From: Solanum dulcamara
Taxonomy: Eukaryota; Streptophyta; Magnoliopsida; Solanales; Solanaceae
DNA length: 64,000 nucleotides
Reading direction: 5' to 3'
Assembly: GCF_947179165.1 (NCBI RefSeq)
Contig: NC_077244.1
Location: 70,788,144 to 70,852,143, forward strand
Position 1 is the stretch's first letter, and each line of letters begins with the position of its first letter. Shown here one piece after another: positions 1-10,957 of the stretch. A program made the position numbers and the translations under genes. The notes beneath the pieces are model-generated. The model worked only from the letters and a program-made list of their open reading frames with translations. It was not told where the DNA came from and searched no databases.

Positions 1-16
1 AAAAATTCCTTCTTTC

Positions 17-172
17 CATCCAAATACATTAATTCAGTAATCCAAATACATTAATTCTGATTCATAAATTATCTCTATGTTCAATGTATCATGCATTAAA
101 TGTTACCTGCTGATACATAAATCCCTAATTAATGTATCCGAATTACTGAATTAATATATTTGGATTCAGATG
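17..172. repeat. Short inverted repeat (hairpin/MITE-like) at window edge
   Basis: Bases about 17-55 are close to the reverse complement of about 134-172, with roughly 80 bases between the arms. Both arms contain the words AATACATTAATTCAGTAAT or its complement. The element is AT-rich and has no coding potential, which suggests a small foldback MITE. Because the left edge is cut by the window, its true terminus and target duplication cannot be judged. Confidence 0.5.
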
Positions 173-394
173 TTTTTAAGAAATTTCTGTAAATTGAAAA
201 AGGGTAGGAGGAAATAATAATTAGCCCTTTACACTATGTGATTTATGTAAGTTTATATTAAGTAGGGTTGGGCTAAATATTTTCAGCCCATTTAGGAACG
301 AGGCTTTTAGCCCAGCCATATTTGGCCCGCCAACTTCATAGATTTAACCCGCGAGCCTCAGAAGCTAGTCCAGGGGTCATGATTTTTAAAAATA

Positions 395-1864
395 GGAAAA
401 AGGCATAAATCCCCCCCCCCCCCGAAGTTGTATCGAAAAGTCAGTTACACATTTAAACTATCATGACGACCTATTATACACCTAAAAGTGGAACTATTAC
501 CCCCTTAGAACTGATGTGGCAAAACAAAAAAAGCGCGTCGGATTCTGTAGAGTAAAAAAAAAAATTAAAAAAAAAAATCACCCCACGCCCACATCCTTTC
601 TTTTTCACACCCACCTACCTCTTCTTATTCACACCCACCTCCATTTACTCAATTTTGAATCTTGATTTTTTTTCTTTCAAACCTATTAAAGTAAAAAAAT
701 TTAAAAAACAAATTCACCCACCCCCACATCCTTTCTTCTTTACACTCACCTACCCTCTTCTTCTTTACACCCACCTCTATATACTCCCCATTTTGAATCT
801 TGATTTTTTTCTTTCAAAATCCATTAAGAAGAAGAAGAATTCTTCTCCCCATTTTGGTGGAGAAGACGATTGGGGTTTGAGGAAGGGGAGGGGGTTCGGA
901 TGGGTGGTTAATAATTAATTAGGAGTTAATTAGTATAAAATATAGTTAATAAAAGAAAAGTTAATTAATAAAGAAAAGAAAAGAGAAAAAAATATAAAAA
1001 TCGGATGGGTAGTTAATAATTAATTAGGAGTTAATTAGTATAAAATATAGTTAATAAAAGAAAAGTTAATTAATAAAGAAAAGAAAAGAGAAAAAAATAT
1101 AAAAATCGGATGGGTAGTTAATAATTAATTAGGAGTTAATTAGTATAAAATATAGTTAATAAAAGAAAAGTTAATTAATAAAGAAAAGAAAAGAGAAAAA
1201 AATATAAAAATCGGATGGGTAGTTAATAATTAATTAGGAGTTAATTAGTATAAAATATAGTTAATAAAAGAAAAGTTAATTAATAAAGAAAAGAAAAGAG
1301 AAAAAAATATAAAAATCGGATGGGTAGTTAATAATTAATTAGGAGTTAATTAGTATAAAATATTGTTAATAAAAGAAAAGTTAATTAATAAAGAAAAGAA
1401 AAGAGAAAAAAATATAAAAATCGGATGGGTAGTTAATAATTAATTAGGAGTTAATTAGTATAAAATATTGTTAATAAAAAAAAAGTTAATTAATAAAGAA
1501 AAGAAATATAAAAAATCGGATGGGTGGTTAATAATTGATTGGGAGTTAATTAGTATATAGTATAGTTAATAAAAGAAAAGATAATTAATAAAAGAAAAAA
1601 GAAAAAAATATTAAAAAATCGGATGGATAGTTAATAATTAATTAGGAGTTAATTAGTATAAAATATAGTTAATAAAAGAAAAGTAAATTAATAAAGCAAA
1701 GCAAAGAAAAGAAAAAATATTTAAAAATTATAATTTGTGACGTGGCGATGATGTGGCAGCGAGTTTCACTTTTAGATAGTTTAGGTGTGTAATAGGTCGT
1801 CATGATAGTTTAAGTGTAATTGACTTTTCGGTACAACTTCAGGGGAGAATTTATGCCTTTTTTC
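395..1864. mobile_element. Non-autonomous Mutator-like element (MULE), copy 1
   Basis: A 1470-bp element with long terminal inverted repeats of about 110-130 bp. The left end begins GGAAAAAGGCATAAATCC and the right end is its complement, GAATTTATGCCTTTTTTC. It is flanked by an exact 9-bp direct duplication, TTAAAAATA, at 386-394 and 1865-1873. Long TIRs plus a 9-bp target duplication are the hallmark of Mutator-superfamily elements. No transposase is encoded, so it must be mobilised in trans. The interior has pyrimidine-rich CACCCACCT-type stretches and an eight-copy 105-bp array. The left TIR contains a run of 13 C (411-423). A second member of the same family lies at 16816-18019 and shares the TIR sequence, including the GAAAAGTCAGTTACAC core. 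Confidence 0.88.
896..1735. repeat. 105-bp tandem array inside MULE copy 1 (about 8 units)
   Basis: Units begin TCGGATGGGTAGTTAATAAT at 896, 1001, 1106, 1211, 1316, 1421, 1516 and 1619. The spacing is exactly 105 bp for the first five intervals, then 95 and 103. The central units are almost identical, while the outer units diverge and carry small indels. The unit is AT-rich with TTAATTAATAAAG and AAGAAAAGAGAAAA segments. It is confined to the transposon interior, so it amplified within the element rather than as a chromosomal satellite. Confidence 0.95.
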
Positions 1865-1877
1865 TTAAAAATATTTG

Positions 1878-1923
<46 letters not shown>

Positions 1924-2740
1924 TTGTTTTATTTTGTCAAATCTTTAGCAACTAGACAATTGAAGTTATTATAACTATGAATCTTTGTCCTCTTTTACTT
2001 TTATGTTTATGCCTAATTTTTCATTTCTTCTTTCTTATGTAGTTTATGAAAAAGATGATCATATAACGTATGTTGTTCTGATGAATCTTATGAATGTTGA
2101 TTGTTGTATCTTGCATATTATGTTGTTTTTAAGTATTCCACTAAAGTGTCTGCAACTCATGCATATGTGAATTTTTGATGTATTGATGTTGTATTCATCA
2201 TTTTTCGATAGTATTTCTAAGAAGCCAATGTTATCCATCTTTTGATTGAAGTGTCAATCCGTCTCAACCCGTAGTCTGCTTAGGGTTGGGTTGGGCTGCT
2301 ATTTTATAGGCTCTTTAGATAAAAGGATCAGTCTGTCCTAACCCATTTATCTCGCTAACCTTTAAAATTGAGTTTGATTGGGCCAGCCCATTCTGACAGC
2401 TCTAACAATATTAATATCAAGTTAATTTTGAACGTAATTTTGTAGAATTCAAAACCCCTTCTCCAAACATGATGTCTAAAGTGCTTTCCACAAAATACAT
2501 TAACCATTTACTTTTAATTTCTAACACTTTTATTCAAATATATAACATTTTATAAAAGTGTTTTTGGTCACTTGATATCGCTCAAAACTTACTTAAATTC
2601 AAGTAACCTAGCTTTATGGCTAATTTATACTCCAAAAACTTATAATTCAAATACATGAAGAGATTGTCTAAACTATATAAGAAATTCAATATTCTATTCA
2701 TCATTCACATCATCATATATGAATATTTAGTATAAAGTAT
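1865..2740. other. Intergenic stretch with (TA)n microsatellite
   Basis: A pure TA microsatellite of about 21 units lies at 1879-1921, immediately outside the MULE target duplication. The rest is AT-rich with no credible coding exon or RNA gene. The region ends at the 5-bp target duplication AGTAT (2736-2740) of the copia element. Confidence 0.7.
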
Positions 2741-3038
2741 TGAAGTTTTCTAAGCTTCTTACTGAGCTTCTTACATCTAAGCTCAGTATGGAGAAGAAGA
2801 TGAAGATTGAGAGAGTAGAGAGAGTAGAGAGAGAGGAAGATATTTTTTCATTATTGGGGCTTCTGTAAAAATGCCCTAATTCCCTTACATTGATTACATA
2901 TACATGTATATATATACACAGTTACTTAGACTAACAAACTAACTAATTGGTAGTTAGTTTGTTTAACTAAGAGAGATGGAATTGACCATAATACCCCTAC
3001 TTCTAACTAATTTCCTAACTAGTCTTTACATCTCAACA
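2741..3038 (-). repeat. 3' LTR of young copia element (element orientation)
   Basis: This 298-bp LTR is nearly identical to 7763-8085. The only visible base substitution is an A/G difference about 11 bases from the end. The other LTR is 25 bp longer because of extra GAGAGTA units near 7840-7880. It contains a TATA-like run (TACATGTATATATATAC) near 2900. Confidence 0.95.
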
Positions 3039-6000
3039 CTCCCCTTCAAGCTAGGAGGTGCAAAGATGTTCAAAGCTCCTAGCTTGGACAAAAGATGCTC
3101 ATGCTGAACCCTTGACAGCCCTTTAGTTAACAAATCTGCAGGTTGTTCTTGAGTTGGTAAGTAACTTACCTTTATCAGGCCTTGCTGCAGTTTTTCTCTG
3201 ATAAAATGGCAATCTATCTCTATGTGCTTTGTTCTTTCGTGATATACTGGATTTGCTGCAATCTGAATTGCAGCTTTGCTATCACTATACATTTGAACAG
3301 GCAGCTCAACATCTGCATCCACTTCTTTCAACATGCCCAGCAGCCATACAAGTTCTGATACAGTCGAGGCCATACTTCTATATTCAGCTTCAGCTGAGCT
3401 CCTTGATACTGTGGTTTGTTTCTTTGCCTTACATGAGACCAGAGACTTTCCCATCTTGATCATGAACCCTGTGACTGACTTCCTGGTTAGTGGGCAAGCA
3501 GCCCAATCTGCATCACAAAATGCAGTGACCTGCCTATCTGACTGGCTGGACAATAATATACCTTGTCCAGGTTGTTTCTTCAAGTATTTGACAATCCTTA
3601 GTGCAGCCTCCATATGGGACCTTTTTGGTTGATTTAGAAACTGACTCAGTGTCTGAGTACTGAAGGAGATGTCTGGCCTTGTCATATTGAGGTACAGTAG
3701 CTTACCTATAAGTTTCTGATATGCAGCTTGATCTACCAAAGGATCTTCTGATTCTTCCAGCCTCTTGTTCACATGATCATCATACTGCCTTGATGTGAGC
3801 TTGATGTTGGTGTCTATGGGAGTTCCTGCTGGTTTGGCTGCAGATAGTCCTACCTCAGATATAAGTTCAAGGGTATACTTCCTTTGATGCATGAGTACAC
3901 CTTCTGTGGTTCTTGCAAACTCAATTCCTAGGAAGTATTTGAGCTCCCCCAAGTCTTTCATTTTGAAGGCTCTTTGTAGAGCCTGCTTTGTGTCTTCTAT
4001 CAGTTTAAGGCTGCTACCAGTTATTAACATGTCATCTACATATACAAGGACAATTACAATACCTTCTGCTGACTTGTTAATGAACAAGGAGTAATCATAT
4101 TGACTTTGTTTGAACTCAAGAGAGGTTAGAGCTTCAGTGAGTTTGTGATTCCACTGCCTTGGAGCCTGCTTGAGCCCATAGAGGGACTTTGTTAGTCTAC
4201 ACACCTTCTCCCCTTGATTGACAAATCCCTGAGGAAGCTGCATATATATTTCATCCTCAAGGTCCCCATGGAGGAAGGCATTGAAGACATCCATTTGATG
4301 GATGTGCCAATTCTTAGAGACAGCAATGGAGAGAATGGCTCTGACAGTGACCATTTTCACAACAGGAGAGAAGGTCTCCTTGTAATCAATTCCTTCATGT
4401 TGGCTGTAACCTTTTGCAACTAACCTTGCTTTGAACCTCTCTATTTCTCCTGTGGATTTGTACTTGACCTTGTATATCCATCTACAGCCAATAGGTCTTT
4501 TTCCTGCAGGTAATGAAGTGATCTCCCAGGTGTTGTTGCTTTCTAAGGCCTGGATCTCAGTCTGCATAGCTTCAACCCATCTGGGATCTTTGATTGCTTC
4601 AGCATAGCTTGTGGGTTCTATCACAGAGGATGTAGCTGCAATAAAACACTGATGAGATGGTGAAAGATATGAATAGGCTACATAGTTGGACAGGGGATAT
4701 TGGACATTCTGTTTGGCAGTCAGAGAAACAAAATCCTTCAGCCAAATGGGAGGCTGTTTGGACCTGACAGATCTTCTAGTGATAGTTGGTTCAGATACCT
4801 CAGAGCCACCTGCATCAGTGGGTGGTTGTGTAGGCACCCAGTGTTGCTCATCACCTCTTGGATGCACACATGTATCCTCTGCTGATAGAACAGGTGGAGC
4901 AGTACCTGAAACTATGAATGGAGGCATTTGATGGAGCTGTGGAGCTATATTACCTAGACTTTGTAGGTTGTCTACAAACAACTGTGGAGATGTAGAATTA
5001 TCATTCTTGGAGAATGGAAATATGTCTTCTCTAAATTGAACATCCCTGCTGACAAAAAATGAGCTATTGTGCAAATCAAACAAGATATAGCCTTTTTGTA
5101 CTTCAGAATATCCCATGTGAACTGCTGATTTTGATCTGGGCATAAGCTTGTCATGTTCAGTGAGGTTCTTGGCTAGAGCTAGACAACCAAGTGTTCTCAA
5201 ATGAGATAAATCTGGTTTTCTACCATACAACCTTTCATAGGGAGTGTGAAACTCAAGCACAGTACTGGGAGTTCTGTTTATTAGATAAGCAGCAGCCAGC
5301 ACACAGCGACCCCAAAATTTGATAGGTATTTTAGCTTGAAATCTGAGGGCTCTGGTTACTTCTAGTAGGTGTCTATGTTTCCTCTCAGCCACACCATTTT
5401 GTTGAGGAGTGTATGGACATGACCTTTGATGTATAATGCCCAGTGATTTAAACATACTATCACATACTGAGTTAACAAACTCAGTACCATTATCAGATCT
5501 TAGAACTTTAACCACCTTCCCAAACTGATTCTTAGTATACTTTAGAAAGAGGTTAAGAGACACACACACATCTGACTTGTGCTTAAGTAAGAATAGCCAA
5601 GTCATTCTTGAAAAATCATCAACAATTGTAAGGAAATACTTGTTACCATCAAAGGTAGGTGTATTATAAGGACCCCAAAGATCAACATGAATCAAATCAA
5701 AATAGCTACTGCTTTTGATGATGCTAGAAGAAAATACAGGTCTAGTTTGCTTGGCAAATGGACACACTAGGCACTCAGACACCTTACACATACTAACTTT
5801 ATTCATATTGAATATCTTGGCAAGTACAGCTGAAGATACATGTCCTAGCCTTTTATGCCATAGCTCCATATTGGATTCCTTGTTTGTTGACTGACCAGCA
5901 TCTACAGAGTTGGCAGAAACTTGAGTCTTACTTGCAATATCTTGATTTAATTGGATCCATAGCAGATATAAGCCACCCTCTTCTCTACCAACTTCCTTCA

Positions 6001-6625
6001 CCTTCCCAGTGTAGAGCTCTTGGAAAACACAGAAATCAGGGAAGAAGGAGACTGAACATCCTAACTCCTTGGTTATTTTGCTAACAGACATTAAGTTGTA
6101 CTTGAATTCCGGAACATGGAACACATTAGTGATCAGACTTCTAGATGGTAGACTACAAGATCCAATGTGAGTTACTTGAGTTGTATCACCATTTGGTAAA
6201 CACACATCCTTCGAAGAGGCAAGTTTAAGTACAAACTCTTTTAGCAGCATCTCCATCTTAGACACCATATGGTTTGTTGCACCTGTATCCACAATCCACA
6301 CATCACTATTTTCAGTTACAAACAAGGCCTTACCTGCATTGTTTGCCTTATTGCAATCAGGTACATTGGCTCTTGATCCTGACTGTTGATTCATCATCAT
6401 AAGAATCTGCTCATACTGATCTTTTGTGAATGTACACCCCTGCAGTAGTTGCTTGACCTCTTTTTCAGCTGTCTTGTTAGATGTAGATGCTGATAGTTTG
6501 TTTTCATTGTGCTGTCCTGTGCTGTTTCTATCCCATATTGCTTCACTATTCACATTTGTGTTCAAACCATAAGAGAAACTAGCCTGACCTGACTGCTGAA
6601 GTTGATTAGTGTCTGCATGAACCAT
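3026..6625 (-). CDS. Copia pol polyprotein: protease, integrase, RT, RNase H
   Basis: This uninterrupted 1199-codon frame supplies the enzymes for copying the element RNA into DNA and inserting it. In order it shows: the aspartic protease motif DTGA (residues 113-116, in WIVDTGATNHM); an integrase zinc-binding segment starting near LWHKRLGH and ending in CLVCPFAKQTR; the integrase DDE core (HVDLWGP, VDDFSR, RSDNGTEF, QNGVAERKHR); a reverse transcriptase at roughly residues 690-930 with the YVDDMLITG active site; and RNase H with FCDADWA, SSAEAEYR and YSDSKAAI, ending near ADLLTKGL. The order integrase before RT places it in Ty1/copia. No internal stops or frameshifts are visible, so the enzymes look functional. 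The first ATG is at 6625, but the frame is continuous upstream into gag except for one TAG codon at about 6632-6634, so the ATG is probably not the natural start. Confidence 0.95.
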   Translation of the reverse strand: MVHADTNQLQQSGQASFSYGLNTNVNSEAIWDRNSTGQHNENKLSASTSNKTAEKEVKQLLQGCTFTKDQYEQILMMMNQQSGSRANVPDCNKANNAGKALFVTENSDVWIVDTGATNHMVSKMEMLLKEFVLKLASSKDVCLPNGDTTQVTHIGSCSLPSRSLITNVFHVPEFKYNLMSVSKITKELGCSVSFFPDFCVFQELYTGKVKEVGREEGGLYLLWIQLNQDIASKTQVSANSVDAGQSTNKESNMELWHKRLGHVSSAVLAKIFNMNKVSMCKVSECLVCPFAKQTRPVFSSSIIKSSSYFDLIHVDLWGPYNTPTFDGNKYFLTIVDDFSRMTWLFLLKHKSDVCVSLNLFLKYTKNQFGKVVKVLRSDNGTEFVNSVCDSMFKSLGIIHQRSCPYTPQQNGVAERKHRHLLEVTRALRFQAKIPIKFWGRCVLAAAYLINRTPSTVLEFHTPYERLYGRKPDLSHLRTLGCLALAKNLTEHDKLMPRSKSAVHMGYSEVQKGYILFDLHNSSFFVSRDVQFREDIFPFSKNDNSTSPQLFVDNLQSLGNIAPQLHQMPPFIVSGTAPPVLSAEDTCVHPRGDEQHWVPTQPPTDAGGSEVSEPTITRRSVRSKQPPIWLKDFVSLTAKQNVQYPLSNYVAYSYLSPSHQCFIAATSSVIEPTSYAEAIKDPRWVEAMQTEIQALESNNTWEITSLPAGKRPIGCRWIYKVKYKSTGEIERFKARLVAKGYSQHEGIDYKETFSPVVKMVTVRAILSIAVSKNWHIHQMDVFNAFLHGDLEDEIYMQLPQGFVNQGEKVCRLTKSLYGLKQAPRQWNHKLTEALTSLEFKQSQYDYSLFINKSAEGIVIVLVYVDDMLITGSSLKLIEDTKQALQRAFKMKDLGELKYFLGIEFARTTEGVLMHQRKYTLELISEVGLSAAKPAGTPIDTNIKLTSRQYDDHVNKRLEESEDPLVDQAAYQKLIGKLLYLNMTRPDISFSTQTLSQFLNQPKRSHMEAALRIVKYLKKQPGQGILLSSQSDRQVTAFCDADWAACPLTRKSVTGFMIKMGKSLVSCKAKKQTTVSRSSAEAEYRSMASTVSELVWLLGMLKEVDADVELPVQMYSDSKAAIQIAANPVYHERTKHIEIDCHFIREKLQQGLIKVSYLPTQEQPADLLTKGLSRVQHEHLLSKLGALNIFAPPSLKGSVEM

Positions 6626-6634
6626 GTTTGCACT

Positions 6635-7573
6635 CTAAACCTTCCTTTTGGACTTGAAATCTGGGGGGTATCCCACCACCTTATAGCAGGACTCTTTTGT
6701 GTGGCCTCTACACTTACAGAACTCACAGATTAAGGATGTATTTTTCTTAAACCTGTTATTAACACCTGAACCATTTCCAACTCTAGAGTACATGGCTATT
6801 GAATCAGAATTTGATGAATAAAGCCCCAAATTGTTGATGCCTGTCACCACAGCCTTCTGACTTTCATCTCCTACTATCATAGCATATGCTTGATTGATAA
6901 TAGGTAAAGGATCTATCATGAGAATCTGACTCCTAGCTTGATGATATGTGTCGTTCAACCCCATTAGAAACTGATACAGCTTTTGTCTATTCATGTGAAC
7001 TAGAAATCCTTTAGATTTCTCACAATTACAACATGGTGAAGGCACTAACACTTCAAACTCATCCCACAGTGCCTTCAGCCTCGTATAATATGTTGAAACA
7101 GACGTTGTTCCTTGTTGTAAAGTAGCTATTTCTTTGTGTAGACTGTAGGTTCTAGATCCATCAACCCTGTCAAACCTCTCTTGCAGGTCAGACCACACAC
7201 TTGAAGCATTTGACGCAAATGCAATTCCACTAAGTAGGCTCTTTGTTACTGAGTTCATAAGCCATGATAACACAATCGCATTTACCCTTTCCCATTGGCC
7301 CCATAACTCTTCACTATACATTTCTTTTCTGCATGTACCATCCACAAGACCTAACTTGTTTCTTCCTAGCAAGGCTAGTTTTATTGATCGATTCCACAAG
7401 GTATAGTTTTCAATGCCTTGCAACTGGAACGATATGATACTGATACCACTTACATCCGTGGGACTAAGGAATAATGGATGATTATAGTCAATACTTTGTC
7501 CATTATTACCTGCCGAGTTTGATGAACCTGATGCAGCCACTCGTTGAGCTGAATCTGTGGCTTCGCCTGTCAT
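6635..7573 (-). CDS. Copia Gag (nucleocapsid) protein
   Basis: This 312-residue Gag packages the element RNA into virus-like particles in the cytoplasm. The N-terminal half has the plant copia-gag signature around ENYTLWNRSIKLALLGRNKLG. The C-terminus carries one CCHC zinc knuckle, CEFCKCRGHTKESC (C-X2-C-X4-H-X4-C), followed by a basic tail. Translation starts at ATG 7573, about 180 bases after the tRNA primer-binding site, as expected. The ORF ends at an in-frame TAG just before pol. Copia elements normally make one Gag-Pol polyprotein, so the stop either lowers the Pol:Gag ratio through read-through or is a recent nonsense mutation. Confidence 0.93.
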   Translation of the reverse strand: MTGEATDSAQRVAASGSSNSAGNNGQSIDYNHPLFLSPTDVSGISIISFQLQGIENYTLWNRSIKLALLGRNKLGLVDGTCRKEMYSEELWGQWERVNAIVLSWLMNSVTKSLLSGIAFASNASSVWSDLQERFDRVDGSRTYSLHKEIATLQQGTTSVSTYYTRLKALWDEFEVLVPSPCCNCEKSKGFLVHMNRQKLYQFLMGLNDTYHQARSQILMIDPLPIINQAYAMIVGDESQKAVVTGINNLGLYSSNSDSIAMYSRVGNGSGVNNRFKKNTSLICEFCKCRGHTKESCYKVVGYPPDFKSKRKV

Positions 7574-7750
7574 CTTTTTGTCCTTTTAGCTCTTTGTTGC
7601 GGAAATTCGTTTGAGCTTCGATGAAGCTTCGATGAAGCTCAGATCTGTAAAAAAAAAAACTGAGCTAGAACCTTGATTTTTCGATTGAATCCTTGACTCT
7701 GGTTTTTTCGAGTCTTTGACTCAACTGTCTGAGCTTCTTACTGCGATCGA

Positions 7751-7762
7751 GCTCTAATACCA
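7751..7762 (-). other. tRNA-Met primer-binding site of copia element
   Basis: On the minus strand, TGGTATTAGAGC directly follows the CA end of the 5' LTR. It differs at one base from the usual plant primer site complementary to the 3' end of initiator methionine tRNA. It marks where minus-strand DNA synthesis starts. Confidence 0.9.
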
Positions 7763-8085
7763 TGAAGTTTTCTGAGCTTCTTACTGAGCTTCTTACATCT
7801 AAGCTCAGTATGGAGAAGAAGATGAAGATTGAGAGAAGTTAGAGTAGAGAGAGTAGAGAGAGTAGAGAGAGTAGAGAGAGAGGAAGATATTTTTTCATTA
7901 TTGGGGCTTCTGTAAAAATGCCCTAATTCCCTTACATTGATTACATATACATGTATATATATACACAGTTACTTAGACTAACAAACTAACTAATTGGTAG
8001 TTAGTTTGTTTAACTAAGAGAGATGGAATTGACCATAATACCCCTACTTCTAACTAATTTCCTAACTAGTCTTTACATCTCAACA
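7763..8085 (-). repeat. 5' LTR of young copia element (element orientation)
   Basis: This 323-bp LTR is the promoter-bearing copy for the minus-strand element. It pairs with 2741-3038. The extra length comes from additional AGAGAGT units. The flanking AGTAT duplication begins at 8086. Confidence 0.95.
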
Positions 8086-10957
8086 AGTATACAATACATA
8101 TACTCTTTTTAATTACATATTTTGTAAATTAGATGGCCAAATTAATTACTTACTATATATATATATTATATGTATATATTATACATATTGGCAATTAGAC
8201 CTATAAATATTGGTAATTACTATCTTTTTTTTATTATTATTTATCCTCTTTTGAACGTTCTTCACATGTAAGATAACAAAGTGACATGCATGATTAATTG
8301 TTCATTCTTAATTGGCTACATTTTTAATTAAACGTATAATATATGTAATGTCTCGGACAACGGTTAATCGGGTTTATAATTTATAATAATACTAGTTTAG
8401 GAAATAACATTACAATAAGATAATTAAGATGGCAAATAGGTACCTATTATTGCATACTCAGGTAAAGATCGTTTAATTACATAATTTGTCCTTAATTTTG
8501 TTCTTAGACATTGAATTTATATCTAAGAGATATAAGTTCTTTAAGAATTGAGAAGCATAACTTATAGAATATTATGATACAAAAAATATTAGAAAAATTA
8601 TACAAAATACATCAAATTATGAAACTATTTATCTAAATTGGACCCTATCCAAACTATTTACCCTTAATAGACTCATGATCCAAAATATTTACCCTCTTAG
8701 CCCACTTTTTCTCTTTTAATTTCGCTTATGACATCAAACTGGCGTCAACATCATTGCTATGAAATAATTCTCTGTGATACTCCATCGGTATATTGATATC
8801 ATATAAGATTGAACTTAATTCTCCGTGATACTCCGTTGGTATATTGATACCCTATCAGTATCATATAGGATTGAACTCTTTTTTTAAGAAATAAAAATTA
8901 AACAATTAAGCGGAAATTATTTAAATCACAATTTTATTTATTAAACTCTAAATTAGTAAATATATTATTTGTGATACTCTGTCCGTATATTGATACCATA
9001 TCGATATCATATGGGACTGAACTTAATCTTTTGTGGTACTCCGTCGGTATATTGATACCCTATGGTATCATGTAGGATGAACATGACGTCAGCGCATGAA
9101 TTTAAAAATAAATTTATGTGATTTTAAAATTAAAAAAAAGTATGAAAGTAATGAGACATTTAAGAATAAACACTTTTCTTTTTTAGGATATACATATTAT
9201 TTTCCCAATTTTTTTTTGTATGCCTCATAAAAATATTATTTTCCTTGAAGGGGCAAAAATTTAAAGACCAACACACAATATAATGAGAAGTGCAAATGAC
9301 CTCGTAAAAATCCCATAGGAATACCATTTCCGGCCCAGACGTTGTTGTGCTCTGGAAATCACTTAATAACATTAATTAAGAAGGGGTTTTTATGATTCGA
9401 TTTGAGTACGTTTTTATTAAAAGAATGATCTAACTAATTTGTTTAGTTTTTTCAAATATTTGAAATCAAATTAATATTTATTGTTTCGGTTTTCGAGAGT
9501 TTATTTGATTTTTATATAATTATATGATAATATACTTATAAGGACCTGTTGAATTGATTATATTCTAGCATAATATCACCAAATCAATTATCATTTGAGA
9601 AAATAAGAAAATACACACGCAATCAAATTATATATGTAGCTTCCCATCAAAATAATTGTATGCATTATCTAAAAATTTAACCATTTTAAAGGAATATAAA
9701 AGTTTCTTACAATGAATTTATTTTTGTGCAAAAAATTATAGATTTAGTTGCGATATATCAAAATATTGTGATAAGTTATTTTGAATATGAAATAAATTCT
9801 TGAAATTTGTATGTGTGTACAATTATATTTTTTTAGCTAGATGTTTATATAGGCAGTTATTTCTATTTTTTTTTACTTAACACAAAATCAAATCAAATTT
9901 CATCGAATTTTAAAAATAAAAACTAAAATCAAACCATTTTCTATATATTTCTTTGATTTTTCAGTTTTTCGTGAACACCCCCCTCCCCCCCTCCCCACAA
10001 TTAAGATGTTAGTTGATTGTATTATCCTAATCTACTCATAAAAAATATAAAGAAATATTGAAGGACTTTTTTTGAAAAATTATTCAAATTATTTATTAGT
10101 TATTATGGATCGAAATGAGTATATTCTTACTTTGGAACACATATAAAAGTAAAAAAAGTTTTTTTTATCGTAATTATACATGAATACAAAATGCTTGATG
10201 CGTAGAATTATATTAATGTATTTCTACTGAAATAGTACTAATAACAAAGAAATAGAAATTACCATACATCTGATTTTTGTTGGACCAGGATTCTTTTTAA
10301 ATTTTATTTTTAGCTTTCTCCTATTTGTGACAAAATTTATTATTTTGGTTAACATTATATTGTATTTTATTATTAATTTAAATATAATGTTTGTACTAAT
10401 TGTTATTTAAATTTTATTGTATCATATCTCTTATATTCATCGTTAACTTAACGATGAAATATCCCATTTTATGTAACGATTTGGTGTGATCACGTTATTA
10501 TTTTAATATTTTCTACTCATTTTAATTTTATTTTTTATTTAATAATCATATTTTATTATTTACTGTATTTTTTCATAGTAATTTTACTTTGTATCCTATT
10601 TTGTTTTATATATTTATCATTCAAATTATTAATGTGTACATTGATATAATATATTAAAACAATTAAGCACAATATAATAAACACAATATATCAAACACTA
10701 ATTAATAATAATCCAAACAAAGTGTTTACCCCTGATTTATTGGTTATTTCACTTCTGCGCCGCGCCCTCACAATTTTCAGTCCCCTGCTTTCGCCTTCAG
10801 CTCCCCAACTCGCCGGCGAATACATCGGAATCACACCTTTTCTACAGTACTCTTTTGTCTCCATTATACATTCGGCGCGTTGTTCAGTAAGCTTTAGTCT
10901 ATGTTTAGTATTGGGTGCAAATTGATGCAGCTCGAGATTTCCAAAACTGGCATTTCA
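8086..10957. other. Intergenic DNA upstream of the 11-kb gene
   Basis: AT-rich sequence with no supportable coding region. It includes the degenerate GATACTCCGT-type repeat region annotated separately. The GC content rises from about 10,740 (CGCGCCCTC, CGCCGGCGAA), which probably marks the 5' untranslated region or promoter-proximal part of the gene whose first ATG I place at 10958. Confidence 0.5.
8760..9095. repeat. Degenerate repeats with TGATACTCCGTYGGTATATTG motif
   Basis: Four imperfect copies of a unit containing TGATACTCCGTTGGTATATT occur near 8770, 8820, 8970 and 9035. Each is followed by a partial palindrome (GATACCCTATCAGTATCATA) and the phrase GGATTGAACTT. The copies are diverged and unevenly spaced. 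They are probably sub-repeats of an old, unclassified transposable element. Confidence 0.6.

Larger units (their letters stand above)
2741..8085 (-). mobile_element. Young Ty1/copia LTR retrotransposon, nearly intact
   Basis: A 5345-bp element on the minus strand, flanked by the exact 5-bp target duplication AGTAT (2736-2740 and 8086-8090). The LTRs start TG and end CA when read on the minus strand. A primer-binding site complementary to initiator tRNA-Met lies at 7751-7762 (TGGTATTAGAGC, one mismatch to the usual plant site). A polypurine tract (AAGGGGAG on the minus strand) adjoins the other LTR near 3039-3050. Gag is at 7573-6635 and pol at 6625-3026 in the same frame, in the copia order gag, protease, integrase, reverse transcriptase, RNase H. 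Apart from a microsatellite length change, the two LTRs differ at about one position in 298, so the insertion is recent. Confidence 0.97.

Noticed and set aside
655..918. 87-codon plus-strand ORF
   Set aside because: It lies in the pyrimidine-rich interior of MULE copy 1, has low-complexity composition, and shows no family resemblance.
896..1735. Regular direct repeats that might suggest a CRISPR array
   Set aside because: The 105-bp units are contiguous with no unique spacers, in a plant nuclear context and inside a transposon.
6635..7573. Host zinc-finger protein gene (CCHC)
   Set aside because: LTRs, primer-binding site and downstream pol show it is Gag of a retrotransposon.
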